From assembly GCA_002943765.1 (NCBI GenBank), contig PQWQ01000006.1, positions 3,658,001-3,722,000 of the forward strand: a stretch of DNA of 64,000 bases. Reading direction: 5' to 3'. The notes below the pieces were generated by a model. That model saw only the letters and a program-made list of their open reading frames with translations, was not told where the DNA came from and ran no database searches. Positions 10,129-22,031 of this stretch are shown here, one piece after another. The translations under genes and the position numbers were made by a program. The stretch comes from Psoroptes ovis. Its lineage: Eukaryota; Arthropoda; Arachnida; Sarcoptiformes; Psoroptidae. Within the stretch, counting starts at the first letter, position 1. Every line of letters starts with the position of its first letter.

Positions 10129-12546
10129 TTAAACAAAATCTGGATCAATATTCTGGCCATTATCATCATCATCGACAGAACTTTCAAGATTCTCACGTAA
10201 TGTAACCATTGATCTTGTTATTGGAGGTAAATCATTTGAATTGAATTTAATTGAATTATTTGAACGATGTTTTTGATGCTGATTACGCAATGGATATACT
10301 TCATTTTCTGATTTGCATTTTAATTTCAAATAATTTAATTGATTACGTTCACGATCACGAAATGATGATGATATGGAAGATGAATAATCATTTTTTGTGA
10401 ACAGAAATTTGAAACAACATAAATGATAAATGAATGCAAATAATAAGCCGAATGAAATCGATAATATTGATGTAAAACGAAATAATATTCTGGTTGCACT
10501 ATCATCATTTGTTATTGATTCTAATGTTTGATAATTATCAATTGTATTTTTTCCTAAATCAGTTAACCATAACCAATGATTATAAACATCTGGCCACAAA
10601 TTCAACCAAATATTTGCCATGGCAGCACCAAGTGCTCGTCCACCACCAAAATGTATCAATAAAATAGTATATTGCATGATGACATGTGGTGAATATGTTT
10701 GAAATATTGTAGTACCAGTTGCATAACTTAAGCCGTTTGGACTGCGTTTTATCAAATGTTGTCCGTAAGCTGTCACACCAATCCATGCTAATGGTAAACA
10801 AAATGATGACATCATTTCAAATGGTAAGATTAACCAATTTTTAGACTGATTTTTCGGTGATAAAAATGATATACCAGCAAATCTCAACGAATAAAATATA
10901 AATGCCAACAATACTAAATTCATACGCCCAACGCCTGATATGACAGATTTAGCCATATATGCAAATATGGCTGTGACTAAAAATGAACCACTAGTTGAGA
11001 AACCTATTAAAAAATTTGAAGAATTCAACGAATGACGATAAAAAGGTGCTGTCATTGTATTGGATAGACCCCAAAAGCATCCAAGTATCAATACCATTGG
11101 TATAAGCATTGCTAAACGATACAATAAATACTGATTACTATGGCGGCGCGGATAACGAAATTTCGTAGGGTGCAAAATCTTTTTTGGATTGATTTTTGAT
11201 GTTTCATTTGGCTGTGTCGATTTTAAAGGTAACATTATGATTAAAAACATAGTAATTGCTATGAAACCATCAAATATGATGACTGGTGGCGCATAATCAT
11301 GCGCATCTTTGATTATAAAAAAATCTGATAATATACCACAAATTGGTGGCCACACAATAAACGGTAAAGTTATTGTCCAAAAGCGTTCAAATCCAGCATA
11401 AATTGAATCATAATTATTGGTATTTGCAACACGTATTGCTTCTATTAGTGAATGTGATGTTAATAATGTCAAATCTATCAAACAACGAAATAAAAAATAA
11501 AGATAAAATGTTTGATGTGGATTTCCATTCACCAAACGACATGGTGTTGGTGGCCGTGTACGTGTTGACATGCTAGTGCCAGATAGTCCCACTGTTCGAT
11601 GACGTAAATTGATTGAACAATAAATATTACAATCCGGAACATATGGACGACATTGTATATTACTATAGACTTTGTGCAACATCAACAATGGTGGCGATGG
11701 CTTGAAAGTACATGTTCGTAAACCATCAAACATTCGATCAACAATTTCATCATTATTATTATGATCATCGATAACTGGCCATCGATCAAATCGCGAATCG
11801 AATTGTATGCTAGCTTCTTGTGTCAATGCCAAATCAGTCCGTATAATTTTCTCTTTCTGAGCATCTATAATCGATTTCAGTCAAGTTTCAATGTTTGATC
11901 ACAAATCATTGACCACACTTACCTAAACATGAAACAACTGGATCATTACTATCATGAAAACAAATATTTACAGGATACCATGACGAATTCGCTGATATTT
12001 CAGGATTTTTACAAACATATGAACATGTCACAATTTCAAAACTGGAGAAATTAGTTGCCGGACGTTGTGGATATGTATGACATTGACCATTCCAATTCGG
12101 ACATTGTTCAATGCGTAAAACATTTTCATTGCAATCATAATACATTTTAGGTGTATGTTCATTTGATGAAACTTTTGGTATGAATAATAATGAGGTTACC
12201 GATAAAAAAGCCAATATCATTGTCAATATTAGGGTTTGTTTATAACCTGATAATTTATGTGCTAATGGTCCTAAACAAAGTGGACCTAACATACTGATCA
12301 ATGCTGACATACAATTAATCCAAGCACATTGTGACCATGTTAAACCTAATTCGCTTAGATGAACATTTAAAAATGGTAGCAGAGATGCTAGTGCTGTTTT
12401 CGATGAAAGAAAACAAACGATCAAAATGACAATATTTTAATTCTGACAAAAAATTGAATACAAAAATAGAAATGCCACAACTTACCAGAGTAAAATGCAC
12501 AATTAATAAAATTCTGTGAAGTGAAATAATATTTTGAATGTGCCAT
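10129..12546 (-). CDS. MFSD6: MFSD6-type major facilitator superfamily protein
   Basis: This is a multi-pass membrane protein of the MFS family close to vertebrate MFSD6. Three exons (12546-12486, 12393-11923, 11864-10129) join in phases 1 and 1 to about 755 aa. The first junction reconstitutes FYSALASLLPFLNVHLSELG, aligning with the first helix of human MFSD6 (from recalled sequence), so the acceptor at 12394 is well supported. A long extracellular loop with several cysteines and N-glycosylation sites (exon 2 end to exon 3 start) interrupts the N-terminal half, as in MFSD6. The C-terminal half has the family core FEMMSSFCLPLAWIGVTAYG and GGGRALGAAMANIW. The cytosolic tail is polar. The substrate is not established for this family; in vertebrates it has been linked to MHC-I binding and viral receptor roles, which cannot be assumed here. 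Confidence 0.85.
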
Positions 12547-14731
12547 TATGTATGGCATAATTATATGTACACACTGATTCAATCAAATTTTTTGTGAATG
12601 GTCAATGACATGAAAAAATTCTGAAATAATATTATCATTAAGTCACAATCGATAATTGATATGTTTGCTATAAACTTTGATTGAAATGAAATATGAACAA
12701 ACTATTCAAATGACTAAACACGTGTATCATTTGAATGATGATGATAATTATAATTATCTTTATATCATATAATCAGATGATCAATAATAAAAATTTTGAA
12801 AATTGAAAAATATCAAAACAACTGCATTTACACATTAATGCACACACTGAATACAGGTGTTGTCAGCTCGAACAGGTGGTTTGCCACGGATATCAAACAA
12901 CATCAAATGTAATTGATTTGAACAAATTTACGATTGAAAATTGATTCATTCATTCAATTTTTATCCATCAATTTTTTTTCATTCATTTTTTGAAAAACTA
13001 AATTTTTTCACGTTGATGGTAGTGGTCACGAAAAACTGATTTCGATATTTGATGAAAGAAAATAGAAAATAGCATCTGGCATTTGGTATTTCTCATTTAT
13101 GTTGTTTAATGTTGATGATGATTTGTTTATATTGTTATTGTTATTATGTTGATTATACAATCATAGTTGGTCGTCGATTCGGTGGTTGGTAAATTTTAGG
13201 TTAAGCAAAATAATGCAACAACCATCATCACTCGACTACAACAACAATGCAAACTATTTCGGGTGTAAACAAATTGAAATTACAACAATGAGAATACGAG
13301 AAAAAAAAACAATGAATATACATTACCATTATCATCTGAAATGGCAAAATATATTACTTCGATGTTTAATGATGGCCATCGCCTACATTCCTTTAGTCAG
13401 TTTTGTATTTTTTCATTTATTCATTCATTTATTTATTTATTTTTTCATTTGTGTTTTGACAGCCGAATGGAGAAAATGGAGAAATTCTTCTTTCATTTTT
13501 TTTCTCGGTTGAATTAAATGTTATTGCTATTGATGATAATGATGATGATACTGAATTGTCGGGTTGTAAAATTGACTGTCAATGTAGTTGATTTGCTTTT
13601 TTAAAATAAATGCTCTTTGAATACCGAATAATATTTATTTATTTTTGCGAATAAATGTTTTTTTAAATAATAATTTATTATAAATATTTATGTGTGTTTG
13701 AGATATTCAGACAGTATTTAATCAATGAATGAATTGAACTGTATTGAAATGAAATATGAAAATATGAAATGACTATGATTTCGGTCAAAGAAGAGTTTTC
13801 AAGCTTCATTCATTCATTTATTTATTTGAAAAAAAAGCTTTTCGATAGGAGTCAATGTACGATTCTAGTGTGAATTGTAATCAGTACAAAATAAATAATG
13901 AAAAGAACAAGTAAACAAGTAATCACAGTCTGAAAGAGGAAATGAATAATTATCCATAATGGAAAAATAAATAATAAATAATGTTACATTCTATGAATCC
14001 ATTAATTTTTCATTTCAAATTTTAAAAAATCTATGTCAAATTTAAATTTATTGATATTTGATTGATTCAAAGCGACTAATTAACCTGATTTAAATGAATT
14101 TTAATTAAAATTAATGTTGTTGATGATGATAAACACCAGAAAATTCAAAATTAATATCAATCATTTTGCACAAAAATCATAGCGCGAATGATAGTGAAAA
14201 ACTTCAATCATCGAAAATTGATACTTGAAATTTGATTGAACCAAAATCCATTGAAAAATTCATTTCAATTTGAAATTCCATTGATGGATTTGTTTTGCAG
14301 CGGATCGCTTTGTGTAACACAATACATTTTTCTGTATGAAATTCAATGAAACAAAATCGATTTTTTTATATTCGGCTTAATTGATTGGAAATGATTGGCA
14401 AATCATCTTCAAAAAAGAGAAAGCCTCTACAATAATGAAGAATGGATCAACAATTTTGATTGGCCAATTTTATCGTAGAAAAAAAGTTGTTAGGCTAGTT
14501 GTTGTTGATCGATTACTATGGCCAAAATTTGATCATATAATAATATTTGATGATGACGCAAAAGATTAGCAAATACAGCAAAACAATGTACGTATACAAA
14601 AAACGAAGTAAGATAGAGATGAAGGTTTACAACATTGTATCAATAATAATTTATTGATTCTTATATAATTGATTACGTATAATCGTGATTTCGAGTTGTT
14701 TTGTTGAATTCTTTCTTTTTGTAATTTTGAA
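12547..14731. other. Divergent intergenic region MFSD6-like / GCAT
   Basis: This 2.2 kb stretch separates divergent start codons. It is AT-rich, with a slightly less biased segment near 12840-12900 and CATTCATT-type simple repeats around 12945-12985, 13410-13450 and 13805-13825. ORFs at 13186-13512 and 14381-14569 do not resemble proteins I know, and the first lacks an ATG at its 5' end. I see no RNA gene. Confidence 0.4.
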
Positions 14732-16129
14732 ATGTTCCAAAAATTAAAATTATTCAAATCGAAATTTTATCATTTCCACCAAAAACGCTCTGCAGCAACA
14801 GCATGGTCAATTGCACGAAAAGCAATCAATGAAAATCTTCAAATTATACAAAACGAAGGAACATGGAAAAATGAACGAATCATAACAACTGCACAAGGTG
14901 CACATATTCAAGTTAATTATGATGACAAGAGAATCATTAATTTTTGCTCCAATAATTATCTTGGACTATCAGTAAGTCCAATATTCGTTGAAGAATTAGC
15001 ATTATTTTGAGAAATTTTAATCAAATTTTACAGAGTCATCCTGAAGTAATTGAAGCTGGTCTAAAAGCTTTGAAAGAATATGGTGCTGGTCTTAGTTCTG
15101 TCCGTTTTATTTGTGGTACACAAAATATTCACAAAGAATTGGAAGAAAAAATTGCCAAATTTCATTCACGTGAAGATGCCATTCTTTATGCAAGTTGTTT
15201 TGATGCTAATGCTGGTTTATTTGAAGCAATGTTAACACCAGACGATGCAGTCATTTCTGATCAATTGAATCATGCATCAATTATCGATGGAATCAGATTA
15301 TGTAAAGCTCAAAAATTCCGTTTTGCACACCGAAATATGGAAGAACTGGAAACGATCTTAGAAAAAACGCATCAAACAGCAAGAATACGTATCATTGTTA
15401 CCGATGGCGTATTCAGTATGGATGGAAATGTAGCTAATCTACCTGGAATAGTCGAATTAGCCAAAAAATATAATGCAATCATTTTCATTGATGAATGTCA
15501 TGCAACAGGATTTTTCGGTCGAACTGGTCGCGGTACTGCTGAACATTTCGGCATACCAGAAAATGATATTGACATAATCAATTCAACATTAGGCAAAGCA
15601 CTAGGTGGTGCAGCAGGCGGTTATACGACTGGGCCTAAAGAACTTATTGATTTGTTACGTCAAAAATCACGTCCATATTTGTTTTCAAATTCATTACCAC
15701 CACCAATTGTTGCTCAAGCAATCAAAGTGTTTGATTTAATCACATCAGATTCATCATTAGTGGAAAAAGTCTATGAAAATACTAAATTATTTCGCGATTC
15801 AATGAAAGAATTCGGTTTTAATATCATGGTAATTGAAAACTTTTATTATTATAGTAAAGATTCTAACAAAAATCATATGCAAAAAAATATAGGGTGATGA
15901 CCATCCAATTTGTCCAGTGTATGTTGGTGAAGCACGTTTAGCTGCATCAATAGCTGATGCAATATTCAATCAATATGGCATATATGTTGTTGGTTTCAGT
16001 TTTCCAGTTGTGCCTAAAAATATGGCACGCATTCGTGTACAAATGTCAGCTGCACATTCGACCGAAGATGTCAAACAATTAATTGATGCATTTGTCGATG
16101 TTGGAAGGCAATTTAAACTTATTCAATAA
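14732..16129 (+). CDS. GCAT: Glycine C-acetyltransferase (2-amino-3-ketobutyrate CoA ligase)
   Basis: This PLP-dependent mitochondrial enzyme cleaves 2-amino-3-ketobutyrate with CoA to glycine and acetyl-CoA, the second step of threonine degradation. Three exons (14732-14971, 15034-15828, 15893-16129) join in phase 0 to 423 aa, matching the family length of about 419. The N-terminus is basic and Phe-rich, as expected for a mitochondrial presequence. Landmarks are NFCSNNYLGLS, the substrate-binding GAGLSSVRFICGTQ, the PLP aspartate region FIDECHATGFFG, and the Schiff-base lysine in NSTLGKALGG (about Lys268). The C-terminal FSFPVVPKNMARIRVQMSAAHS is typical. The stop codon overlaps an AATAAA polyadenylation signal, only 35 bp from the convergent PRKRIP1 stop. 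Confidence 0.95.
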
Positions 16130-16164
16130 ATATTTTAATCATAATAAAAATAATTATTGAATCA

Positions 16165-16856
16165 TTAATCATCATTATCTTCACTATCTTGATTATCATC
16201 ATCATTATTATTTGAATTGTTATCGTTTTCTTCTTTTTGATTATCATTATTTTTTCGCAATTTTTTCTTTGCTTTTAATTTTTCTTTCTTCCTCAAACGT
16301 TTTGCTCTTTTTTTAGCTGTCAACTCTTCAGCTTTACGCCGATTTTCTTCAATTTTTTTCCTATATTCTTCATCTAATTGCTCCTAATTAAAAAACAAAA
16401 AATGATTATTTTAAAAAACTTCAAAAAAGCGTGAAAAAAAAATCCTCACATTTTTAGCTTGTGTTTCAATGAAATTCAATCGAGCATATTCTTTTCGACG
16501 TAGATGACGATAAACATGAAATTCGCCACTACCGGCACCGGCACTTGATCCTATTAAAGAAAGCATTCAATTGGAACTAAAGTATAAAAATAAATTATGA
16601 GCACACAAACCCATGACATTTCGAACAAATTCTGGTGGAGTGGCAAACTTTTTCGATTTGTTGGTTGTTGGTATCTCAATAGGTTTATCCTTGTTGAATA
16701 AATAAAAAAATATTTAAGAGAAATATCAATTAAAAAATGAATAAGAATATTTACAATATTTGCCATCAATTTTTCCAATCTTATTTTTTGCACATCAGTT
16801 GCAGTGAATGGATGAAATTTTTTGCCTGAATCAACTGAATCTTCATCGTCAGACAT
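16165..16856 (-). CDS. PRKRIP1: PRKRIP1 (spliceosome-associated, DUF1168)
   Basis: This small basic nuclear protein of the DUF1168 family is known in vertebrates as PRKR-interacting protein 1 and as a component of the catalytic spliceosome. Four exons (16856-16755, 16689-16611, 16550-16450, 16383-16165) join in phases 0, 1 and 0 to 166 aa. The core matches human PRKRIP1 almost exactly: PPEFVRNVMG followed by SSAGAGSGEFHVYRHLRRKE. The second half is a Lys/Glu/Arg helix with a nuclear-localisation character (KKRAKRLRKKEKLKAKKK), and the tail is Asn/Asp-rich and acidic. Introns are 60-66 nt. It converges with GCAT, and the two 3' UTRs must overlap. Confidence 0.93.
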
Positions 16857-17175
16857 TGTTTCAAAATTTAAGAGATAATTTGATTTTATTTGATGAAAAA
16901 AAAACAAAACCAAAATTTGGGTGAAAAATGGTGACTATTTTCACCAAGAATCGACCAACCATGTTGTCATAGGCTTGAAAAATTAATGCCATCTGACGAT
17001 TTTACCGCTTGTCGAAATTCAAAATTCAAAATTGACCAACATTTTTGCAAAAATTATTAAAATTTGAATCTTAAACGTAAAAATAGCGTTTTATTAAGGA
17101 AAGAATTAAACTTAATCATCAAGGTTTAGGTTAGAAATAATTATGCCGTCAGATTATTTTCAGTTCGAAAATTAA
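16857..17175. other. Spacer upstream of PRKRIP1
   Basis: These 319 bases lie between PRKRIP1 (5' side) and the APMAP gene (3' side), both on the minus strand. The stretch should contain the PRKRIP1 promoter and the APMAP 3' UTR. I see no additional feature. Confidence 0.4.
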
Positions 17176-18564
17176 TCATCTAATTTCATGATCATTTTTT
17201 GCCATATATCCAATAAATGAATTGCGAAATGAACCATAATAGAGATCACCTTGAGAATCAATGATTGCTTCTGATATGCCGAAAAATTTTGATGATCCTA
17301 ATATTTGTTTGATTTCGCCAGTTTTTGAATCTAAACGAATAATGGCACCATCTCTTTTTGGTAATGATTTGTAAATAATGTGTCCAGTATAGAAATCATC
17401 TCGTAATTGTTTTATTGTTTCACTTGGTAAAACATTTTCATGAATATAATTCATCAATAAATAAATAACATATGCAGTACGACCAAATGATTTACGAATA
17501 AATGGCCATCTGGCTATATAATCTCGTAATACTTTACTATTAGGTCTAACTGTGAACATTCCCACCAATATATCACCTGTTGATCTATCTAAGCGAATGT
17601 TATCTGCTTCACCGGGTAATAATTGACCAAATATGTCTAATTGCTTAGCCTGTAAAGGTGTTTGCTTCGAATCAAATACTTTGCGTATGATTTCTAGATC
17701 AGCTTTAACAATGGAAAAATTGGTCGTCTGACAAACTAATAAATATTTTTGATCGGCAGTTATTTCGATACCATTAGCTAATGCTAATCCATCAATAACT
17801 TTTTGGGATTTTCCTGTGCTTAAATTCAAAGCAATAACATATCCCGTTTCATCATGATCAATAATAGACCAAGGTATACGATCTAATGACCATTTACCAC
17901 TCGAAACAGTTATATAAACCAATTCAGGATATTTGGGATCAAACACTAAATCATTAATGATTCTTTTTTCATTTTCTGGTATTAAATTTTTACTCAAATG
18001 AATCAATTTCTTATTTGGTATATCAACAAGATATAAACCATTATTTCCTTCCAAAACATATAACTCATTTTTATGTTCTCGTAAACCAAGAAATCTTCCA
18101 CAATCTCCTGCTTTCAAACTTTCATGTTCTATAAAATGAATTTTAAAAAAACATGGATTTTAAAGAAATGAAAAAAAGATCAGAAAAAACTTACTACATT
18201 CTTCAGAATTATTGAAACGAACAATTTCTTCGATAATTTCAGTCTTTTTATGAATTCTTACAATGCGACCACCAAGTACACCGGTATAAATATAATCACC
18301 AATATCAGCCAATGATTCAGGACCATGAATTTTGTTTTCAGCAATAAATTTTGCTTTACTGACTAGATCATCATTCCATTTGAAACCATTCAAAGCTTTA
18401 TACAGATGTTCATTATCAAATTGTTTTGGTTCAATAGGAAAATCTTTGAATAGCCAATGATCTGGTAATAAACCAAATAATATTGAAATTATGATCGTAT
18501 AAAACAATATATCAAATGTTGTTTTATATAGCATTGAAAAAAAATCTTTAATTTGAAATGCCAT
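17176..18564 (-). CDS. APMAP: APMAP / strictosidine-synthase-like membrane protein, copy 1
   Basis: This is a six-bladed beta-propeller of the strictosidine synthase-like/paraoxonase-related family, like vertebrate adipocyte plasma membrane-associated protein (arylesterase-type activity, type II membrane protein). Two exons (18564-18195 and 18128-17176, phase 1) give 440 aa. The start is the ATG at 18564; the codons just upstream contain no better start. Residues 15-33 form a signal anchor (FDILFYTIIISILFGLLP). Family blocks include GPESLADIGDYIYTGVLGGR near the start of the propeller, LVYITVSSGKWS, LANGIEITAD and LLPGEADNIRLD. The C-terminus, like human APMAP, ends in the last propeller blade (LYYGSFRNSFIGYM). 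A second copy lies 1 kb upstream on the same strand, so this is a local tandem duplication. Confidence 0.9.
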
Positions 18565-18994
18565 ATTCAATAATTTTTGGCGAAATTGTTATTGAAATTA
18601 AATTGAATTTTATCAATGAAAATTATTGAATGTTTTTTTATTTTGAAAAATAAAAATAATTTCACAGTGTTATCATCACCAATATCAAAAACAAATGACG
18701 ATAACACCACAATTCAATTTATATTGAAAAACAACAATAACAACTCAATGAACGTCGATAAATTTAGTTGAATTTTTGAATATTTTTTTTGTAATAATTT
18801 CTTCTTCTTTTAATAAGGAAAAACTATGATTTGATTATTGTCTAATATTATTTTTTTTTGTCGTCAACAATTGTTGTCAATATTGTTGTTGCTGTTGATC
18901 ATAATAATACAAATTGAATCAGAAGAAACACAATTTTTTCTGTGAAAAACATGAAAAAAAAATACTGTGAAATAACAATTTAAATCAAGTTAAA

Positions 18995-19012
18995 TGTGTG
19001 TGTGTGTGTGTG
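18995..19012. repeat. (TG)9 microsatellite
   Basis: A perfect TG dinucleotide tract of 18 bases lies in the spacer between the APMAP copies. Confidence 0.9.
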
Positions 19013-19093
19013 TTTGAAGGCATAAAAATACAAGTGAAGAATACATTGAACAACATTGTGTGCAGTGAACACATTTACAAACTTGATGGTGAA

Positions 19094-19117
19094 GATGATG
19101 ATGATGATGATGATGAT
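19094..19117. repeat. (GAT)8 microsatellite
   Basis: A perfect GAT trinucleotide tract of 24 bases lies in the spacer between the APMAP copies. Confidence 0.9.
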
Positions 19118-19563
19118 TTCAAGACCTGTTGATCATTGATGATTTTCAGTATATGAATAAATGAATGTATGAATGAATTGTTGATAATACATTGACATAT
19201 TCATTTCTATTTTTTTTCTTCTTAAAATCTGGTTTTTTTTCGTTCACAACTATTCAGTCTCTCATGGTGAAAAATCAATTGAAATTTGAATAATTTTCAA
19301 TCGATTCATCTTACTTTTGAATGATTTTTGAAATAAAAAAATTTCAAAATTCATCATTTTATTTTTTTGAATTTTGTGTCAATTGTATTCAATTCAATTG
19401 AATATGAATGGAAATAATCATGATCAAAACATTAAATTTATTCAAATTGATTTTTAATTTAAATTACATTTATTATCATTAAAATATGAGTATGAATCGT
19501 CAATTTATCATTTATAATAGTTGATTTATTAGGAACAATTATCGATTATTGCGTAAATAATGA

Positions 19564-21025
19564 TCAATGAAGTGATGATGATGATGAATTATGGATATTA
19601 TTATTTTTAGGAACAATGATTCTACCTAAATATTCATTCGAATATGAACCAATATAAAAATGTCTTTGTTGATCATTGGCATAATATTCAAATAATTCTG
19701 ATAATTGTGTTGTATGACCATTCGGTGAATGTAATGAATCGATTATCGCACCATTTGAATCAATTTCAATAGCCATACCATAATCGGCTACAAGTGGATA
19801 CATAAAATTTGCAACACGTATATTATAACCAAATAATGTGACTGAATCACAATAAAATATTCGTCCTATCGATTCGATAAGGAAACCAATCATTCGTGCA
19901 ATACGAAAGTATGCACGTTTCAAATATGGATGATTGGCCATTATGTCTAAACAAAATGATGGACGATGACGATTACGACCGGTAAATAAACCAATCCAAT
20001 ATGTTTCTTTATTTGCATCCAAAGAATGTTTAATATTATCTGGTTCTCCAGGCAAATTATCGACAAATATGTCATATTTCTTCGAGTTATTTTTATCAAG
20101 ATTTTTAGGCAAATAATATCTTAATATTCTTCTTTTATTGAATTCATTAATCAATATGAATGTTTTATTTTTATTCAATATTAGGCCATTTGGAAATGCG
20201 AGATTATCCATCACTGTTGTCAATTGATTGTTTGCGGTATCAAACAATAATAAACGTCCTGTTTGATCTAATTCACCGACAGTATAATAAACATCATGTA
20301 ATAACCATTTTTGACTTGCATCGGTCAAATAAATCAACATACTGTCATCATTATCGTTTTCTAGTAGGATTAAATCGTCTAAAAATTTTGCTTGACCACC
20401 ATCAGATAATCGATGTTTATCAATGTCCATTATCAAACGATAAAAACCATTGCCAACATTTATTTCGAATATACCATGATATGGATCGATAGCATATAAC
20501 AAGCCTTTTGATGAAAATTTAATACCCAAAGGTCGTGAACAACGTCCTAATGATGATTGATAAATTTTTCTACATTCTTCTAAAGTTCGATTTTCTGGAT
20601 TCAAAAATGCAACGGTGCGATAACTATCTGGAAGTATTTGAATTATTCTTCCATCAGCTATACTTGCATAAACATTTCCTTTAAAGAAAATAAGTTATTA
20701 ATGAAATAACATTGAAAATTACAAAATCAATAAAAATACCATTCCATGATGCAAATGATTCTGGACCACGAATTTCATTTTCAAATAGGTGATCAGCAAA
20801 TGACAACCATTGATTCGCCAATAAAGGACCATCAAAAGATTCAGGCAATTTCAAACTGAAATTTTAAATCATTAGGAAAATGTAAACAAAAAACTAAATA
20901 TTTGACAATTACTCATCATTAGTTTTTGTCAAAATATCGAAGCCAAATAAAATTTCTGTATCAGGTATGATTGCTGCAATTATCAATATTATCCATGGTG
21001 TATATTTGGCAATTTTATTTGACAT
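19564..21025 (-). CDS. APMAP / strictosidine-synthase-like membrane protein, copy 2
   Basis: This is a diverged paralogue of the preceding APMAP gene. Three exons (21025-20913, 20855-20740, 20678-19564; phases 2 and 1) give about 447 aa. The N-terminus has a hydrophobic anchor (WIILIIAAIIP, residues 11-21). Blade motifs correspond to those of copy 1: IRGPESFASWNGNVYASIADGR, IYLTDASQKW, LAFPNGLILNKN and LPGEPDNIKHS. It differs from copy 1 in intron number (two against one, the exon 3 start falling in the GPES...VYAS block), in a longer DGGQAKFLDDL loop, and in a Ser/Asn-rich tail. The pair supports an old duplication followed by divergence. A catalytic role is plausible but not shown. Confidence 0.87.
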
Positions 21026-21294
21026 CTTTGGATGAATGGCAATTTTCAAAATCACAATCAATCACAGGACAGCGCAGAAAAAATGATAAAAAAGATTACA
21101 ACATTTTCAAAAAATGTAAAAATGAACAATGAATGATCAATGCATATGATGTTCTATCGTGTTATTATAAAATATAAAATTTGAAAAATAAAATAAAAGT
21201 TCAAAGACACATTGCAAAAGTTCATTCATCGTTTGTTTATTTCATTTCTTCTTTTATATTTGTTTTTAACCTCAACAATTATTCATTCAGTCAT

Positions 21295-21831
21295 TCATTC
21301 AAGTGTTTTTTGTGTATATAAACGAACTTGTTTTTCATATTCATTCGGATTATTACGCATTTGTATGGCAGCATCTACATTTGCTGGTGAATCAACATTT
21401 GGATCACTTAACATTGATATGACGGACATGACAATTGTTTCCACTGAATGTACTGGTGACCATCGTTGTAAGTGTTCTTCATAGCCATATGTTTGTGTAT
21501 TTGGATTTTGTAAGATTGATATGCATACATCACCCGATTTTGAAATATTCGGATGCCATATTTTTGTGATGAAACGCATTTTCGGTGGTAAATCTGGATA
21601 ATTCATTGGAAAGTGTAATTGTGCTTTGAATAGGCCGCCTTCATATAATGTATCACGCGGTCCAACAATGATTATTTCCCATAAAAATATATTCGATTCA
21701 TCTACTAGTCCTACACTAAAATGATCATTCGGTTTTTTTAATAATTGTCTTAATTGATTATTTAATGATATGATTGCTCTATTTTTATTATTCATCAAAC
21801 GATTATGCGATATTTTTCGTTGCGAATTCAT
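21295..21831 (-). CDS. UBE2G1: Ubiquitin-conjugating enzyme E2, UBE2G1-like
   Basis: This E2 enzyme carries the UBC fold and is most like UBE2G1 (Ubc7 class, Lys48-linked chains, ER-associated degradation in related proteins). It is a single exon of 178 aa from the ATG at 21831; an in-frame extension upstream begins with a non-ATG codon and is not used. Visible landmarks are GPRDTLYEGGLFKAQLHFP, PPKMRFITKIWHPNI, the active-site cysteine in GDVCISIL, and the extended acidic-loop region QNPNTQTYGYEEHLQRWSP that marks the Ubc7/UBE2G class. The C-terminal SPANVDAA is also shared with UBE2G1. It lies in a minus-strand run, about 200-270 bp from both neighbours. Confidence 0.92.
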   Translation of the reverse strand: MNSQRKISHNRLMNNKNRAIISLNNQLRQLLKKPNDHFSVGLVDESNIFLWEIIIVGPRDTLYEGGLFKAQLHFPMNYPDLPPKMRFITKIWHPNISKSGDVCISILQNPNTQTYGYEEHLQRWSPVHSVETIVMSVISMLSDPNVDSPANVDAAIQMRNNPNEYEKQVRLYTQKTLE

Positions 21832-22031
21832 AAATTTACAAAATCCAAACAAAACTAACCACAAAACAAATGTTTACTAAAATACTGAAATCTAGAAAAT
21901 AATATATTTTCACAAATGATAATTGTTCACAAACAATAATTGATTTATTACATATTAAACATAAAATTTAAGAAAACAAAAAAAATCTAATTAAGATTTA
22001 ATTATTAAAAAAATATAATTAGAAATGATTA

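Larger units (their letters stand above)
18565..19563. other. Spacer between tandem APMAP copies
   Basis: These 999 bases separate the two paralogues. They hold a (TG)9 and a (GAT)8 microsatellite and long A- and T-runs. The promoter of copy 1 must lie at the left end. I see no remnant of a third copy. Confidence 0.4.

Noticed and set aside
12315..12500. Alternative minus-strand ORF across the MFSD6-like exon 1/2 junction
   Set aside because: It reads intron sequence in another frame; splicing 12486 to 12393 gives the conserved first helix.
13186..13512. 108-codon ORF in the MFSD6-like/GCAT gap
   Set aside because: The listed start is not ATG, composition is simple-repeat-like (HLFIHLFIYFF), and no family is visible.
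14381..14757. Small ORFs just upstream of GCAT
   Set aside because: They overlap the probable GCAT promoter and 5' UTR, overlap each other on opposite strands, and show no recognisable protein.
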